Positions 18,317 through 28,123 of a stretch of DNA of 64,000 bases are shown here, one piece after another (position 1 is the stretch's first letter; each line of letters starts with the position of its first letter). The stretch comes from Pseudorhizobium tarimense (GTDB taxonomy: Bacteria > Pseudomonadota > Alphaproteobacteria > Rhizobiales > Rhizobiaceae), in NCBI RefSeq assembly GCF_022968135.1, contig NZ_JALJRA010000001.1, positions 310,001 to 374,000 on the forward strand. Direction: 5' to 3'. A program made the translations under genes and the position numbers. A model generated the notes under the pieces. That model was given only the letters and a program-made list of their open reading frames with translations. It was not told where the DNA came from and ran no database searches.

Positions 18317-18362
18317 GGACAAAAGTCCCGTGGAGAAACCGGAAACGGCTCTCAGGTAAAAC
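18317..18362 (+). ncRNA. Structured 5' leader of the 18379 gene
   Basis: Two adjacent hairpins can be drawn just upstream of the start codon: GGAC-AAAA-GTCC (18317-18328) and a nested hairpin GAGA-AA-CCG-GAAA-CGG-C-TCTC (18333-18353) capped by a GNRA tetraloop. The following CTCTCAGGTAAAAC (18349-18362) resembles the 3' conserved strand of glycine riboswitches, but the rest of that aptamer is not recognisable. AAGGG (18363-18367) directly after it is the likely ribosome site. I call it a candidate cis-acting leader, not a known riboswitch. Confidence 0.35.
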
Positions 18363-18378
18363 AAGGGTAGTATACACG

Positions 18379-18945
18379 ATGACGAACACGGTTCTGAAGC
18401 CTGCCTGGGCAGGCTCCACCCTCAGGTTGGACCCCACGCGCTTTCCGCAGCAAGTGACCTACGCCCTGCGTGGCTCGTCCGAAGACGTCATGATCACCCT
18501 CGACGAGCGCGGCGCAGTGCTCCGAAAGGTCCTGCCTACGAGCGGCCTGCCTCTATCTTTTGCACTGCCGGCACGCGCCTTCAAGGGCGTCGCCGCCCGC
18601 GCCATCGATCATGGCGACGGTGAGGTCACCGTTACGCTTGAGCTGCACCACGAGGATCCCGAGCTCTGCATTCCGCTCTTGGTTGCGCACGACCTTTGCG
18701 ACATTGCTGCCGATTGGCGCAGCTGGTCGGATGCCTTCCGCATCCCGATGCTGATGGTCGAGGCAGACGGTATCGCCCGGCCGCTGGAAAACCACCTCGG
18801 CGACGTACGCGCCCATGCCGCCAAGCCGCGCCGTCGCCATTCCTATTTTGCAAGCCGGCGCCCGCGCTTCCTGGTCCGTCGCACCACCGGCAAGCTCGGC
18901 GTGACGATGAAGATCGAAGGCAAGGAGATCATCGCGCGCCGCTGA
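18379..18945 (+). CDS. DUF6101-like conserved rhizobial protein
   Basis: A 188-residue protein, mostly beta-rich, beginning MTNTVLKPAWAGSTLRLDP and ending in a basic region (RRRHSYFASRRPRFLVRR followed by a short beta hairpin). There are no membrane segments and no signal peptide. It resembles the DUF6101 family of Hyphomicrobiales from memory; the function of that family is unknown. It is preceded by 268 bp of non-coding DNA containing a structured leader, and followed by a GC-rich hairpin (18977-18997), so it is a single-gene unit, which suggests its own regulation. Confidence 0.6.
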   Translation: MTNTVLKPAWAGSTLRLDPTRFPQQVTYALRGSSEDVMITLDERGAVLRKVLPTSGLPLSFALPARAFKGVAARAIDHGDGEVTVTLELHHEDPELCIPLLVAHDLCDIAADWRSWSDAFRIPMLMVEADGIARPLENHLGDVRAHAAKPRRRHSYFASRRPRFLVRRTTGKLGVTMKIEGKEIIARR

Positions 18946-18976
18946 AAGGTCCACCGCCGCCACGCGCTGATGCTGG

Positions 18977-18997
18977 AGCCCGGCCGCAAGCCGGGTT
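18977..18997. terminator. GC hairpin between convergent genes
   Basis: AGCCCGGC-CGCAA-GCCGGGTT (18977-18997) pairs over eight positions counting G-U. It lies between the convergent stops of the 18379 gene and ubiA. The T-tail is poor (TTCCTGCGTTT), so it may be only a weak or factor-assisted terminator. Confidence 0.45.
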
Positions 18998-19005
18998 CCT
19001 GCGTT

Positions 19006-19959
19006 TCAGGCAAAGGGGATCGCGAGGACGAGGCCGGCAAAGATCACAGCTCCGACCCGGCTATTTGACTTGAAGAGCGAGAGGCACTGGTCCGAATCGT
19101 CGATGTCAAGAACGAGGATCTGCCAGGCAAACATGACTGCGGCGATCAGCAGCCCGAGGTAGGCAATGAAGCCTACGCCCGCTGCGGCATAGGCCAGTAG
19201 CAGTAGAAACAGCGTCGCTCCATACAGGCCGATCAGCCACCGCTTCGTGTTTTGTCCGAAGAGACGGGCGGTGGAGCGAACCCCCACCAACGCGTCATCC
19301 TCCTTGTCCTGATGGGCGTAGATCGTGTCATAGCCGATCGTCCAGGCGACTGCACCCAGATAAAGCCAGACTGGCGCCATTGCCAGGCCACCGAAGATGC
19401 CCGCCCAACCCATCAGCCCGCCCCAGGAGAAGGCCAGACCGAGGAAGAACTGCGGCCAATCGGTGAAGCGTTTGGCGAACGGGTAAACGGCAACAACCGC
19501 GAGCGAGAGGATGCCGAGGGTGATTGCGGAAGCGTTGAACTGAATCAGCACAAGCAGCCCCACCATCGCCTGGACCGCAAGAAATGCCTTTGCCTCAAAC
19601 CGGCTCACGCGCCCGGACGGCAGAGGTCGTGAGCGGGTGCGGGCGACCTCGCTGTCGATTACGTGGTCGACGAGGTCATTATAGGTGCAGCCGGCGCCGC
19701 GCATCGCGACCGAGCCCGCAAAGAAGAGAAAGAGGTGGAAGACGAAGAGGCTAACCGAGAGCTGATCGAGATCCGCGGCATGGTTGGCCGCCAGCGCCGA
19801 CGACCAGAAGCAGGGCCACATCAGCAGCTGCCAGCCGATCGGCCGGTCCCACCGCGCAAGCTGCGCATAGGGCCAGGCGGACCGGGGCAGAACCCGGTAG
19901 ACCCAGTTTCCGGATGGCGCGTCCGCCACCCTGTCCTTCAAATGATCAACATTGCTCAT
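19006..19959 (-). CDS. ubiA: 4-hydroxybenzoate polyprenyltransferase
   Basis: A 317-residue integral membrane prenyltransferase attaching the polyprenyl chain to 4-hydroxybenzoate in ubiquinone synthesis. It carries the two Asp-rich motifs of the family, NDLVDHVIDSEVARTRSRPL (about 93-112) and DTIYAHQDKEDDALVG (about 214-229), spaced by several hydrophobic helices (eight or nine in total). The length is normal. It stands alone on the minus strand, with the cfa gene beyond it. The matching polyprenyl diphosphate synthase is encoded at 34002-35018. Confidence 0.95.
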   Translation of the reverse strand: MSNVDHLKDRVADAPSGNWVYRVLPRSAWPYAQLARWDRPIGWQLLMWPCFWSSALAANHAADLDQLSVSLFVFHLFLFFAGSVAMRGAGCTYNDLVDHVIDSEVARTRSRPLPSGRVSRFEAKAFLAVQAMVGLLVLIQFNASAITLGILSLAVVAVYPFAKRFTDWPQFFLGLAFSWGGLMGWAGIFGGLAMAPVWLYLGAVAWTIGYDTIYAHQDKEDDALVGVRSTARLFGQNTKRWLIGLYGATLFLLLLAYAAAGVGFIAYLGLLIAAVMFAWQILVLDIDDSDQCLSLFKSNSRVGAVIFAGLVLAIPFA

Positions 19960-20002
19960 TTCCGGTTTCTACAGGCGCAGAAACCGGCCGGTCAAGCGAA
20001 GG

Positions 20003-21259
20003 CTACACGGCAATCCTGTCTGGCCGTATCCGGCTTTCTTCCAATGCCTTCAATTCCGCTTCACGCAGCAGGATGTAGTCACGATTATCCGGCACCGCCG
20101 TCCGCTTCTTGACGATCTGCATCTGGAAGATGAAGAAGTTCTCGTGGGTGAAGGCCATTTCCGATGCCGCCAGATAGAACTCCCACATGCGCACGAACCG
20201 CTCGTCATAAACGGCTGCCGCCTTCTCCCTGTTGTCCATGAATCGCTGGCGCCAGTGACGCAGCGTATGGGCGTAATGCATCGGCAAGATCTCGATGTCG
20301 GAGACGAGCAGCCCGGCCTTCTCGACCGCAGGCATCACCTCCGAGATTGCTGGGATGTAGCCGCCGGGGAAAATGTACTTCTCGATCCACGGAGCATTAT
20401 AGAGCGCAGGGTAAGGCTGGCCGATCGAGTGCAACACCATGACGCCGTCGTCGGCCAGGACGTCGTTCACCTTGTTAAAGAAGCGACGGTAGTTCAGCCG
20501 TCCGACATGCTCGAACATGCCGACCGATACCACCCTGTCATATTTCGTGTGCGGCTGCAGGTAGTAGTAATCCTGCAGCTCGAAACGCACGCTTTTGTTG
20601 AGTCCCCGCTTGGTTGCGCGCTCGCGGGAGATCTTCAGCTGCTCGGTGCTCAGCGTAATCCCGGTGACGTCGACGCCGGAAGCTTCGGCGAGATACATGG
20701 CCATGCCGCCCCAGCCTGAACCAATCTCCAGCACGCGCTGCCCCTCTTCGGCGAGAAGCTTGGCGGCGATGTGTCGTTTCTTGGTCAGTTGCGCTTCATC
20801 GAGCGAGATGCCCGGCGGATTGAAGTAGGCGCAGGAATACTGCCAGTCCTCGTCGAGGAAGAGCGAGAACAGCCTTTCGTCCAGATCATAGTGATGCGCC
20901 ACGTTGCGGCGGTTGTGGTTGATCGGGACACGGTTGCGGAACTGTGAGGCGAGCATGCGCAGGATGCCGCGCCAGATCATTCCGAACGTCAGCCCCTCGC
21001 TGAGGGTGTTGTCCTTCACCAGCGCGAGGAACTCGTAGATGTCGCCTTCCTCGACCGTCAGCCGGCCATCCATGTACAACTCGCCAAGCTTGAGTTGTGG
21101 GTCAGCGTAGAGTTCCCTCTCTGCGGCTTCGTCGGCGAAGCGGATCACCACCCGCCGGTCGCCACCGCTGCCGAACTGCCTATCGCCGCCCGGGCCACGG
21201 ACGATCAGCGTGCCATTCCTGATGATTTTATGAAGCAGAGTATTGAGGGACGAGGCCAT
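20003..21259 (-). CDS. cfa: Cyclopropane-fatty-acyl-phospholipid synthase
   Basis: A 418-residue SAM-dependent enzyme that adds a methylene bridge to unsaturated phospholipid acyl chains in the membrane. An N-terminal lipid-binding region (about 1-130) is followed by the methyltransferase domain with VLEIGSGWGGMAMYLAE and later EKYIFPGGYIPAISE, and by the C-terminal WEFYLAASEMAFTH that is normal for Cfa. ATG 21259 has GGAGGTGAG upstream; the 20-codon longer frame lacks a site and homology. Cyclopropane lipids are abundant in rhizobia under acid and stationary conditions, where rpoH/rpoS-like control is common, but no such promoter was established here. Confidence 0.93.
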   Translation of the reverse strand: MASSLNTLLHKIIRNGTLIVRGPGGDRQFGSGGDRRVVIRFADEAAERELYADPQLKLGELYMDGRLTVEEGDIYEFLALVKDNTLSEGLTFGMIWRGILRMLASQFRNRVPINHNRRNVAHHYDLDERLFSLFLDEDWQYSCAYFNPPGISLDEAQLTKKRHIAAKLLAEEGQRVLEIGSGWGGMAMYLAEASGVDVTGITLSTEQLKISRERATKRGLNKSVRFELQDYYYLQPHTKYDRVVSVGMFEHVGRLNYRRFFNKVNDVLADDGVMVLHSIGQPYPALYNAPWIEKYIFPGGYIPAISEVMPAVEKAGLLVSDIEILPMHYAHTLRHWRQRFMDNREKAAAVYDERFVRMWEFYLAASEMAFTHENFFIFQMQIVKKRTAVPDNRDYILLREAELKALEESRIRPDRIAV

Positions 21260-21410
21260 AGACTCACCTCCGAGATACTGATCTAGCTCATTAATCCGGT
21301 TGAAGTTACTACCTGTCACAACAGAGACAAGTATTATTCTCCATCAAGAAAGCAGTTCAGGAGGGCGCCCGCGCAAGCGCAGCCGCCCTGGCTCTCGGCA
21401 AGTGTACACC

Positions 21411-23720
21411 TCAGCGTTTCTTCATGGCCTCCGCCAAGGCCGCACCCAATCCCCCCATCTGGCGCTCTGCCTTCTTTGCAGGAGCAGCACTACCGTAGCG
21501 AGAGGTATTCGCGTTGCTCCGGTTATCCCGCGTGGGAGCCGGCGCCGGCTCGCCTCCCTCCTTGCGCATCGTCAGCCCGATCCGCTTGCGCTTTACGTCC
21601 ACCTCGACAACACGCACCTTCACCACATCGCCGGCCTTCACGACCTCATGCGGATCCTTGACGAAGCGGTCTGCCAGTTGCGAGACATGCACCAGCCCAT
21701 CCTGATGAACGCCGATATCCACGAAGGCGCCGAAGGCTGCGACGTTGGTGACGGTGCCCTCCAGTATCAAACCGGGCTTCAGGTCGCTAATCTCGTCGAT
21801 CCCCTCGGCAAAGGTCGCGGTCTTGAAGCTCGGACGGGGATCGCGGCCGGGCTTTTCCAGCTCGGCGAGAATGTCCTTCACCGTCGGCAGGCCGAACTGC
21901 TCGTCGACGAATCGCCGCGGATCGAGCTTCTTCAGGGCTGCGCTGTCGCCCATCAGGGTGCGCAGGTCACGACCGCAGGCGGCGACGATCTTCTTGGCGA
22001 CGCCATAGGCTTCCGGGTGTACCGCCGAGGCATCCAGCGGCTCCTTACCGTTGGGAATGCGCAGGAAGCCTGCTGCCTGTTCGAACGTGCGATTGCCGAG
22101 GCGAGCAACCTTCAGGAGCTCCTTGCGGCTTTGGAAGGGGCCGTTCTGATCCCGATGGACGACAATGGCATCGGCAATCGAGCGGCTGAGGCCGGAGACG
22201 CGTGACAGGAGCGGTGCGGAGGCGGTGTTGAGATCGACGCCGACGGCGTTCACCGCATCCTCCACCACGGCATCGAGCGACCGCGACAGCTTCCCCTGGT
22301 CGACGTCATGCTGATATTGGCCAACGCCGATAGACTTCGGCTCGATCTTCACCAGTTCCGCGAGCGGATCCTGCAGGCGGCGGGCAATCGAGACGGCACC
22401 CCGCAACGATACATCCAGCCCCGGAAATTCTGCCGCAGCCGTTTCCGATGCGGAGTAGACGGAGGCGCCCGCCTCCGAGACAATAACCTTGGTCGGTTTC
22501 GGCGCCGTCAGGTTTGTCAGCATGTCGGCCACCAGCTTTTCGGTTTCGCGGCTGCCGGTGCCGTTGCCGATGGCAATCAACTCGATCTTGTACTTGCGCA
22601 CGAGATTGGCAAGTTCTGCTTGTGTCCCGCGAACATCGTTACGCGGGGGAAACGGATAAACGGTGGTGGTTTCCAAGAGCTTGCCTGTGCCATCCACCAC
22701 GGCAACCTTGACGCCGGTCCGGATGCCGGGATCGAGGCCCATAGTGGGCCGCGAGCCTGCGGGGGCGGCAAGGAGCAGGTCCTTGAGGTTGCGCGAAAAG
22801 ACGTGGATCGCCTCCTCCTCGGCGCGCTCGCGCAGCTCCCGCATCAGATCGAGCGACAGGGAGGTGTTGAGCTTCACGCGCCAGGTCCAGCCGGCGACAT
22901 CCATCAGCCAGCGGTCCGCCGGTCCCTTGTCGCCAATCTGGAAGGTAGCGGCGATGATCCGCTGCGCCGGTTTCACCGGTGACGGGTCGTCCTGGTCCAC
23001 CTCGATCGAGAGCGTCAGAACTTCCTCGTTCCAACCACGCAGCATGGCAAGCGCGCGGTGGCCGGGGGCGGTCACCCAGCGTTCCGAATGATCGAAGTAG
23101 TCGGCAAACTTGGCGCCGGCTTCCTGCTTGCCTTCGACGACCTTCGCCTTCAGCATTGCGCCGTTGCGCATGTGCTGGCGCAGACGACCGAGCAGGCCGG
23201 CGTTTTCCGAGATGGTTTCGGCCACGATGTCGCGTGCGCCTTCCAGCGCCATCTTCACATCCGTGACCTCTCCAGCGACGTAACCCTCGGCCAGCTTGGC
23301 AGGATCGGCTGTGCGCTCCGCCCAGATTGCATCCGCCAGCGGACCAAGACCCCGCTCGCGCGCGATTTCTGCGCGGGTGCGGCGCTTCGGCTTGTAGGGA
23401 AGGTACAGATCTTCAAGCTCAGCCTTTGTCGCAGCACCGGCGAGTTTGCTGGCAAGCTCATCGGTCATCTTCCCCTGGGAATTGATCGACTCGACGATCG
23501 ACACGCGCCGCGCCTCAAGCTCGCGCAGGTATACGAGCCGTTCGGAGAGCGTGCGAAGCTGCGTGTCATCCAGGCCGCCCGTCACTTCCTTACGGTAGCG
23601 GGCGATGAAGGGCACGGTGGCGCCTTCGTCGATCAGCCCGATCGCGGCGGCCGCCTGATCGGGACGGGCGTTGATCTCCGCGGAAATCACGGCGGCAAGG
23701 GAGCGAATATCGGCGGCCAT
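21411..23720 (-). CDS. tex: Tex family RNA-binding transcription accessory protein
   Basis: A 769-residue cytosolic nucleic acid-binding protein. Domains in order are the N-terminal HtH region ([21 protein letters not shown], here [17 protein letters not shown] at about 37-53), a YqgF/RNase H-like domain ([18 protein letters not shown]), helix-hairpin-helix repeats (about 490-570) and a C-terminal S1 domain ([20 protein letters not shown]). The C-tail is Ala/Arg/Lys-rich. Tex affects transcription and RNA turnover, and in some pathogens toxin gene expression. The start was set at ATG 23720, giving the family N-terminus; a longer frame to 23936 is arginine-rich noise. The gene is divergent from purD with 146 bp between. 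Confidence 0.95.
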   Translation of the reverse strand: MAADIRSLAAVISAEINARPDQAAAAIGLIDEGATVPFIARYRKEVTGGLDDTQLRTLSERLVYLRELEARRVSIVESINSQGKMTDELASKLAGAATKAELEDLYLPYKPKRRTRAEIARERGLGPLADAIWAERTADPAKLAEGYVAGEVTDVKMALEGARDIVAETISENAGLLGRLRQHMRNGAMLKAKVVEGKQEAGAKFADYFDHSERWVTAPGHRALAMLRGWNEEVLTLSIEVDQDDPSPVKPAQRIIAATFQIGDKGPADRWLMDVAGWTWRVKLNTSLSLDLMRELRERAEEEAIHVFSRNLKDLLLAAPAGSRPTMGLDPGIRTGVKVAVVDGTGKLLETTTVYPFPPRNDVRGTQAELANLVRKYKIELIAIGNGTGSRETEKLVADMLTNLTAPKPTKVIVSEAGASVYSASETAAAEFPGLDVSLRGAVSIARRLQDPLAELVKIEPKSIGVGQYQHDVDQGKLSRSLDAVVEDAVNAVGVDLNTASAPLLSRVSGLSRSIADAIVVHRDQNGPFQSRKELLKVARLGNRTFEQAAGFLRIPNGKEPLDASAVHPEAYGVAKKIVAACGRDLRTLMGDSAALKKLDPRRFVDEQFGLPTVKDILAELEKPGRDPRPSFKTATFAEGIDEISDLKPGLILEGTVTNVAAFGAFVDIGVHQDGLVHVSQLADRFVKDPHEVVKAGDVVKVRVVEVDVKRKRIGLTMRKEGGEPAPAPTRDNRSNANTSRYGSAAPAKKAERQMGGLGAALAEAMKKR

Positions 23721-23866
23721 GGCAGTCTCTCTCGTTTCGGAGGCGCGACCATAGTCAAACTTTGAGGCAAGGCAACGTGGAGGAAGCCCGATTCCACAAG
23801 TTGCACGCTTGACCTTTGCCGCCCCTCCCCTTAACCGCCGCACAAGGCAAAAAGAGAGGGCGTGAC

Positions 23867-25138
23867 ATGAAGGTTCTGCTGATCGGCTCCGGTGGCCGCG
23901 AACATGCGCTGACCTGGAAGCTTGCCCAATCACCAAAGCTTACGAAGCTTTTCGCCGCACCGGGCAATCCGGGCATCGCCGAACATGCCGAACTTCTTCC
24001 GCTGGATATCGACGACCACTCCTCGGTCGTCGCCTTTTGCCGCGACGCAGCAGTGGATCTTGTGGTCGTCGGTCCGGAAGCGCCGCTGGTTGCGGGACTG
24101 GCGGATCGATTGCGCGAGGCGGGAATTGTTACCTTCGGGCCATCGGCTGCCGCAGCACAGCTGGAAGGCTCCAAGGGGTTCACGAAGGATCTCTGCGCCC
24201 GCTACGGGATCCCGACCGGCGCTTATCGCCGCTTCACCAATGCTAACGAAGCGAAGGCGTATGTCATCGAGCAGGGAGCGCCAATCGTCATCAAGGCCGA
24301 CGGTCTGGCCGCCGGCAAGGGCGTGACCGTTGCCATGATGCTAGATGAAGCGCTTGCCGCCGTCGACGATTGCTTCTCCGGCGCCCTCGGCTCCGCAGGT
24401 GCGGAAGTTGTCGTAGAGGCCTTTCTCGACGGCGAGGAAGCGAGTTTCTTCTGCCTGTCGGACGGCAAGACGGCACTGGCGCTTGCGACCGCGCAGGACC
24501 ACAAGCGTGTGGGCGACGGCGACACCGGGCCGAACACCGGCGGCATGGGGGCGTATTCGCCGGCACCTGTGATGACGCCGAACATGGTGGACCGCACCAT
24601 GAAGGAGATCATCGAGCCGACCATCCGGGGCATGGCGGAAAGCGGCCATCCTTTCACCGGCGTCTTCTTTGCCGGACTGATGATCACTGCCAAGGGTCCC
24701 GAGCTCATCGAATACAATGTCCGCTTCGGCGACCCGGAATGCCAGGTGCTGATGATGCGGTTGAAAAGCGATCTCCTGCCGCTGCTTCACGCTGCGGCTA
24801 CCGGCACGCTCGAGCAGGCTGAGGCCGAATGGTCAGACGACGTCGCGCTGACCGTGGTCATGGCGTCGAACGGCTATCCCGGATCCTATGAGAAGAACAC
24901 GCCGATCGTCTCCCTTCCAACGACCGGTACTGACGAGAAGATCTTTCACGCCGGCACCGCGATGAACAACGGGCAGCTGGTGGCGACGGGCGGCCGCGTC
25001 CTGAATGTGACGGCAACCGGCGCCACCGTGGCCGACGCGCAGGCGAAGGCCTATGCTCTGATCGAGCTTGTCGATTGGGAAAACGGTTTCTGCCGCCGGG
25101 ATATCGGCTGGCGTGCCATCGCTCGCGAAAACACCTGA
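23867..25138 (+). CDS. purD: Phosphoribosylamine-glycine ligase
   Basis: A 423-residue ATP-grasp enzyme catalysing the second step of purine synthesis (phosphoribosylamine + glycine + ATP to GAR). Visible features are the N-terminal [13 protein letters not shown] (3-15), ATP-grasp lysine region [30 protein letters not shown] and [20 protein letters not shown] 23867 follows AGAGAGGG and matches the usual N-terminus; a 17-codon longer frame was rejected. It is monocistronic and divergent from tex. Confidence 0.97.
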   Translation: MKVLLIGSGGREHALTWKLAQSPKLTKLFAAPGNPGIAEHAELLPLDIDDHSSVVAFCRDAAVDLVVVGPEAPLVAGLADRLREAGIVTFGPSAAAAQLEGSKGFTKDLCARYGIPTGAYRRFTNANEAKAYVIEQGAPIVIKADGLAAGKGVTVAMMLDEALAAVDDCFSGALGSAGAEVVVEAFLDGEEASFFCLSDGKTALALATAQDHKRVGDGDTGPNTGGMGAYSPAPVMTPNMVDRTMKEIIEPTIRGMAESGHPFTGVFFAGLMITAKGPELIEYNVRFGDPECQVLMMRLKSDLLPLLHAAATGTLEQAEAEWSDDVALTVVMASNGYPGSYEKNTPIVSLPTTGTDEKIFHAGTAMNNGQLVATGGRVLNVTATGATVADAQAKAYALIELVDWENGFCRRDIGWRAIARENT

Positions 25139-25196
25139 GCCGTTCATTCAATTTTTACCAGTCCTGCTGACGGGATGGAAACGGTCTGGCGCTACA

Positions 25197-25217
25197 CCTC
25201 TCACATCATGAGAGGAG
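25197..25217 (+). promoter_or_regulatory. Hairpin that can mask the ribosome site of the HPE1-like gene
   Basis: CCTCTC (25197-25202) pairs with GAGAGG (25210-25215) over a 7-nt loop. The second arm is the Shine-Dalgarno sequence GAGAGGAG for the start at 25225. This gives a simple possible on/off structure, but it is short and could be chance. Confidence 0.35.
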
Positions 25218-25224
25218 TCAAGCC

Positions 25225-25674
25225 ATGCGTTTTCTGCTGACGAGCGCCCTGATCCTGGCGAGCTGCCCGACCCTAGCGTCATCGCTGACGCTGGTTATCA
25301 CCCACGGCGGCAATGGCAGCGTCGTTATGAAGAGCTGTAGCGACTGCCCTCCCCTGAAGCCGAAGGACGAAGCGTCCGGCTACAAGGTCCCCGTCCTTGA
25401 GCCGGGTGTGCAAAAGACTGAGGTGGTAGAGATCGGTGGCGAGAAGAAGGTGCTGCGCACCGAAGCTTGGCTGGGCGGATCGCCCGTCGTCTATGTCAGC
25501 AAGGTCCATGACTGGACATTTGCCAACAGCTCGATGCTCGCGAGCTCGAGCCGGGACGGCATAGACCGTCAGGCTCTGGTCGGATCGGTGGAAGCAGACA
25601 TGTCGTCTGCCGCAGACCCCGCACAAGAGCCGCAGGCGCTCAATCTTGCTACGATGCAGCTGCGACTGAACTGA
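25225..25674 (+). CDS. HPE1-like domain secreted protein
   Basis: A 149-residue protein with a clear signal peptide (about 1-19, LILASCPTLAS-S). The mature part has a CSDCPPL motif, a middle VLEPGVQKTEVVEIGGEKKV segment and RTEAWLGGSPVVYVSK, which I recall from rhizobial proteins annotated with a plant virulence effector HPE1-like domain (named from a Liberibacter effector). It is probably periplasmic or secreted. The name does not prove a role in plants, since relatives occur in free-living species. Single gene between purD and the convergent glyS. Confidence 0.6.
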   Translation: MRFLLTSALILASCPTLASSLTLVITHGGNGSVVMKSCSDCPPLKPKDEASGYKVPVLEPGVQKTEVVEIGGEKKVLRTEAWLGGSPVVYVSKVHDWTFANSSMLASSSRDGIDRQALVGSVEADMSSAADPAQEPQALNLATMQLRLN

Positions 25675-25680
25675 CGCGCT

Positions 25681-25706
25681 TCAGTCCGCCGCAATCGACG
25701 GACTGA
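25681..25706. terminator. Shared hairpin between convergent genes
   Basis: TCAGTCCG (25681-25688) pairs with CGGACTGA (25699-25706) over a 10-nt loop. It lies 7 bp past the HPE1-like stop and 27 bp past the glyS stop (minus strand). There is no T-tract, so termination is plausible but not assured. Confidence 0.45.
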
Positions 25707-25732
25707 TGGTCACCTGACAGGGGCTTCCGCCC

Positions 25733-28018
25733 TCAGCCTGCGATCTTCGAGAAGTCGGCGACGGTTGCCGTTGCCTCGCGGATCGCCTTCAGCAGCGCGA
25801 GACGATTGGCGCGGACTGCGGTATCCTCGTCGTTGACGAGCACATCCTCGAAAAAGCGATCGACCGGAGCCCGCAGCTTTGCAAGAGCTTCCATGGCCGA
25901 GCGGAAGTCTTCCTTGGCGATCGCCTCGGTTGCTTCGCCGGAGGCCGCCTTGATTGCTGACCACAGCGCCTTCTCGGCGTCGAGCTTCAGCAATTCCTCC
26001 GAAACGCCGTCGGCGACGACCGTGCCCTTCTTTTCCTCCGCAGCCAGCAGCTGCACCGCACGCTTGGTGCCGGCAAGAAGATTTCGGCCCTCTTCCGAGG
26101 TGATGAAGGCGGTCAGCGCCTCGGCGCGGCGGGCGACCATCAGGAGGTCGTCGGCTTCCGGCGTCAGCACGGCGTCGATGATGTCGTGGCGGGCGCCCTG
26201 GTCGCGCAGATAGACCTTAAGGCGGTCGTGGAAGAAGGAGAGCAGGTCCTCCACGGTCCGGGCAGAGGGATCGACGACGGGGAAGGTCTCGTTGATGTAG
26301 CTGTTGTCCGCCAGAGCCTGCGCCTTCTCAGATCCCTCAACGCTCATCGGCGACACGGTGGGAGCCCCTGCGTCTCCCGGCATTGCCGCCTGCAGCACCG
26401 GCAGCAGATTGAGCCGCACGTTGCACTCCAGCAGGATGCGGACGACGCCAAGGGCCGCCCGGCGAAGCGCGTAAGGGTCCTTTGAGCCGGTCGGCTTCTC
26501 GTCGATTGCCCAAAAGCCGGTGAGCGTATCCAGCTTGTCGGCCAGTGCGACGGTGATCGACACCTTGTCGTCGGGCACGCGGTCGGACGGGCCCTGCGGC
26601 TTGTAGTGATCCTCAACGGCGGCAGCGACCGAAGCGTCCTCGCCCTGAAGTGCCGCATAGCGGCGCCCCATGAGGCCCTGCAGCTCTGGAAACTCTCCGA
26701 CGGCTTCGGTGCGGAGGTCGGCCTTGGCGAGCACGACCGCCCGATCGACCAGCTTTGCATCTGCATGGATCATCTCGGCGAGCTTAGCCGCAAGCGACCT
26801 GATGCGGGCGACGCGCTGCCCCTGCGTCCCAAGCTTCGCATGAAAGGTGACGTTCAGTGCGTCGAGCTTCGCCATGCGCTGATCGAGCGGCTTCTTGAGA
26901 TCGAGAGCGAAGGTCTTGGCCGATGCTTCCAGTTCCTGGAGATCCGGCAGATTGCCCTGGTCTCGTGTCCAGAAGTGCTTGGCATCCGACAGGCGTGCGC
27001 GCACGACCTTGCCGTTGCCGTGGATGATCTCTTTGCCGCCGTCCTTGGCCTCAATGTTGGAGACGAGAATGAAGCGGTTGGAAAGTCTTTCCTCTCCCTG
27101 CAGGCGGGCGACGAAGCACTTCTGGTTGGTCTTGATGGTCAGCCGGATGATCTCCGTTGGGATTTCAAGATAGTCCTGCTCGAACTCGCCCATCAGCACA
27201 TGCGGCCATTCGACAAGGCCCGACACTTCTTCCAGCAGGCCCTCGTCCTCGACCAATTCCAGACCGTTGGCGAAGGCCAGATCGCGGGAATCGTGGAGGA
27301 TCACGTCCTTGCGGCGCTCCGCATCCAGCATGACCTTCGCCTTCTCAAGGCTCGTCACATAATCGTCGAAGCGGCGCACGGTGATTGGCTCCGGCGCGTG
27401 AAAGCGATGCCCGTAGGTAACGTTGCCGGCCACAAGGCCGTCGATCTCGAACGGAATGACCTGCGTCTCGTCATGCTCGGGACCGAAGACGCAGACGATG
27501 GACTGCAGCGGTCGGACCCAGCGGAGGCTTTCCGATCCCTTGCCGTCGACGCCGCCGAATCGAGCGCCCTTTGGCATGGAGGCCGCACCCCACCGCATGG
27601 ACTTCGGCCAAGGGAAGTTGCGAATGATGCCGGGCATGACGGCAGCGATGACCTCTTCCGCCGCTCGCCCGGGCCTGGAAAGCACAGCCAGGTAGAAGTC
27701 GCCCTTTTTCGGATCGCTCACCACCTGCGCTTCCGCGACGGACGACAGGCCCGCCTTGCGCAGAAAGCCCTGCACCGCCTGCTCCGGCGCCTTGGTGGAG
27801 GGACCCTTGATCTCCTCGCGCTGATCCGCAGAACGCGCCGTGAGGCCGCGGACATCAAGCGTCAGCCGACGCGGCGTCCAGTATTCGCGCGCACCCTCGT
27901 AAGTCAGACCTGCCTCGACCAGTGCATCGGTGACGAGTTTCTTCAGGTCGCCGGCAGCCTTGCGCTGCATGCGGGCCGGGATTTCCTCCGAGCGGAGTTC
28001 AAGAAGCAGATCAGGCAT
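25733..28018 (-). CDS. glyS: Glycine-tRNA ligase beta subunit
   Basis: A 761-residue beta chain of the alpha2beta2 bacterial glycyl-tRNA synthetase. It starts [18 protein letters not shown], the family N-terminus, and has the HD-like region with [18 protein letters not shown], plus a C-terminal DALR-type anticodon-binding part. The alpha subunit glyQ is at 30685-31641 on the same strand, but a LemA/DUF2207 pair lies between, an arrangement that breaks the usual adjacency of glyQ and glyS. It ends by a hairpin shared with the convergent HPE1-like gene. Confidence 0.96.
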   Translation of the reverse strand: MPDLLLELRSEEIPARMQRKAAGDLKKLVTDALVEAGLTYEGAREYWTPRRLTLDVRGLTARSADQREEIKGPSTKAPEQAVQGFLRKAGLSSVAEAQVVSDPKKGDFYLAVLSRPGRAAEEVIAAVMPGIIRNFPWPKSMRWGAASMPKGARFGGVDGKGSESLRWVRPLQSIVCVFGPEHDETQVIPFEIDGLVAGNVTYGHRFHAPEPITVRRFDDYVTSLEKAKVMLDAERRKDVILHDSRDLAFANGLELVEDEGLLEEVSGLVEWPHVLMGEFEQDYLEIPTEIIRLTIKTNQKCFVARLQGEERLSNRFILVSNIEAKDGGKEIIHGNGKVVRARLSDAKHFWTRDQGNLPDLQELEASAKTFALDLKKPLDQRMAKLDALNVTFHAKLGTQGQRVARIRSLAAKLAEMIHADAKLVDRAVVLAKADLRTEAVGEFPELQGLMGRRYAALQGEDASVAAAVEDHYKPQGPSDRVPDDKVSITVALADKLDTLTGFWAIDEKPTGSKDPYALRRAALGVVRILLECNVRLNLLPVLQAAMPGDAGAPTVSPMSVEGSEKAQALADNSYINETFPVVDPSARTVEDLLSFFHDRLKVYLRDQGARHDIIDAVLTPEADDLLMVARRAEALTAFITSEEGRNLLAGTKRAVQLLAAEEKKGTVVADGVSEELLKLDAEKALWSAIKAASGEATEAIAKEDFRSAMEALAKLRAPVDRFFEDVLVNDEDTAVRANRLALLKAIREATATVADFSKIAG

Positions 28019-28123
28019 ATGGTCAACTTTTCAGTCAATTTCACACAGATGGCTTAGCGTGCCGAGGCTCTAGCAAGCCAACCGGAAAAAGTCATCAGCA
28101 AGGGTGTTGAAAGTGTCAGTCGG

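Noticed and set aside
18301..18378. Full glycine riboswitch
   Set aside because: Only the 3' CTCTCAGGTAAAA-like strand and a small hairpin are present; the conserved core and a second aptamer are not seen.
26606..28057. 483-codon plus-strand frame opposite glyS
   Set aside because: Shadow frame without domain or ribosome site.
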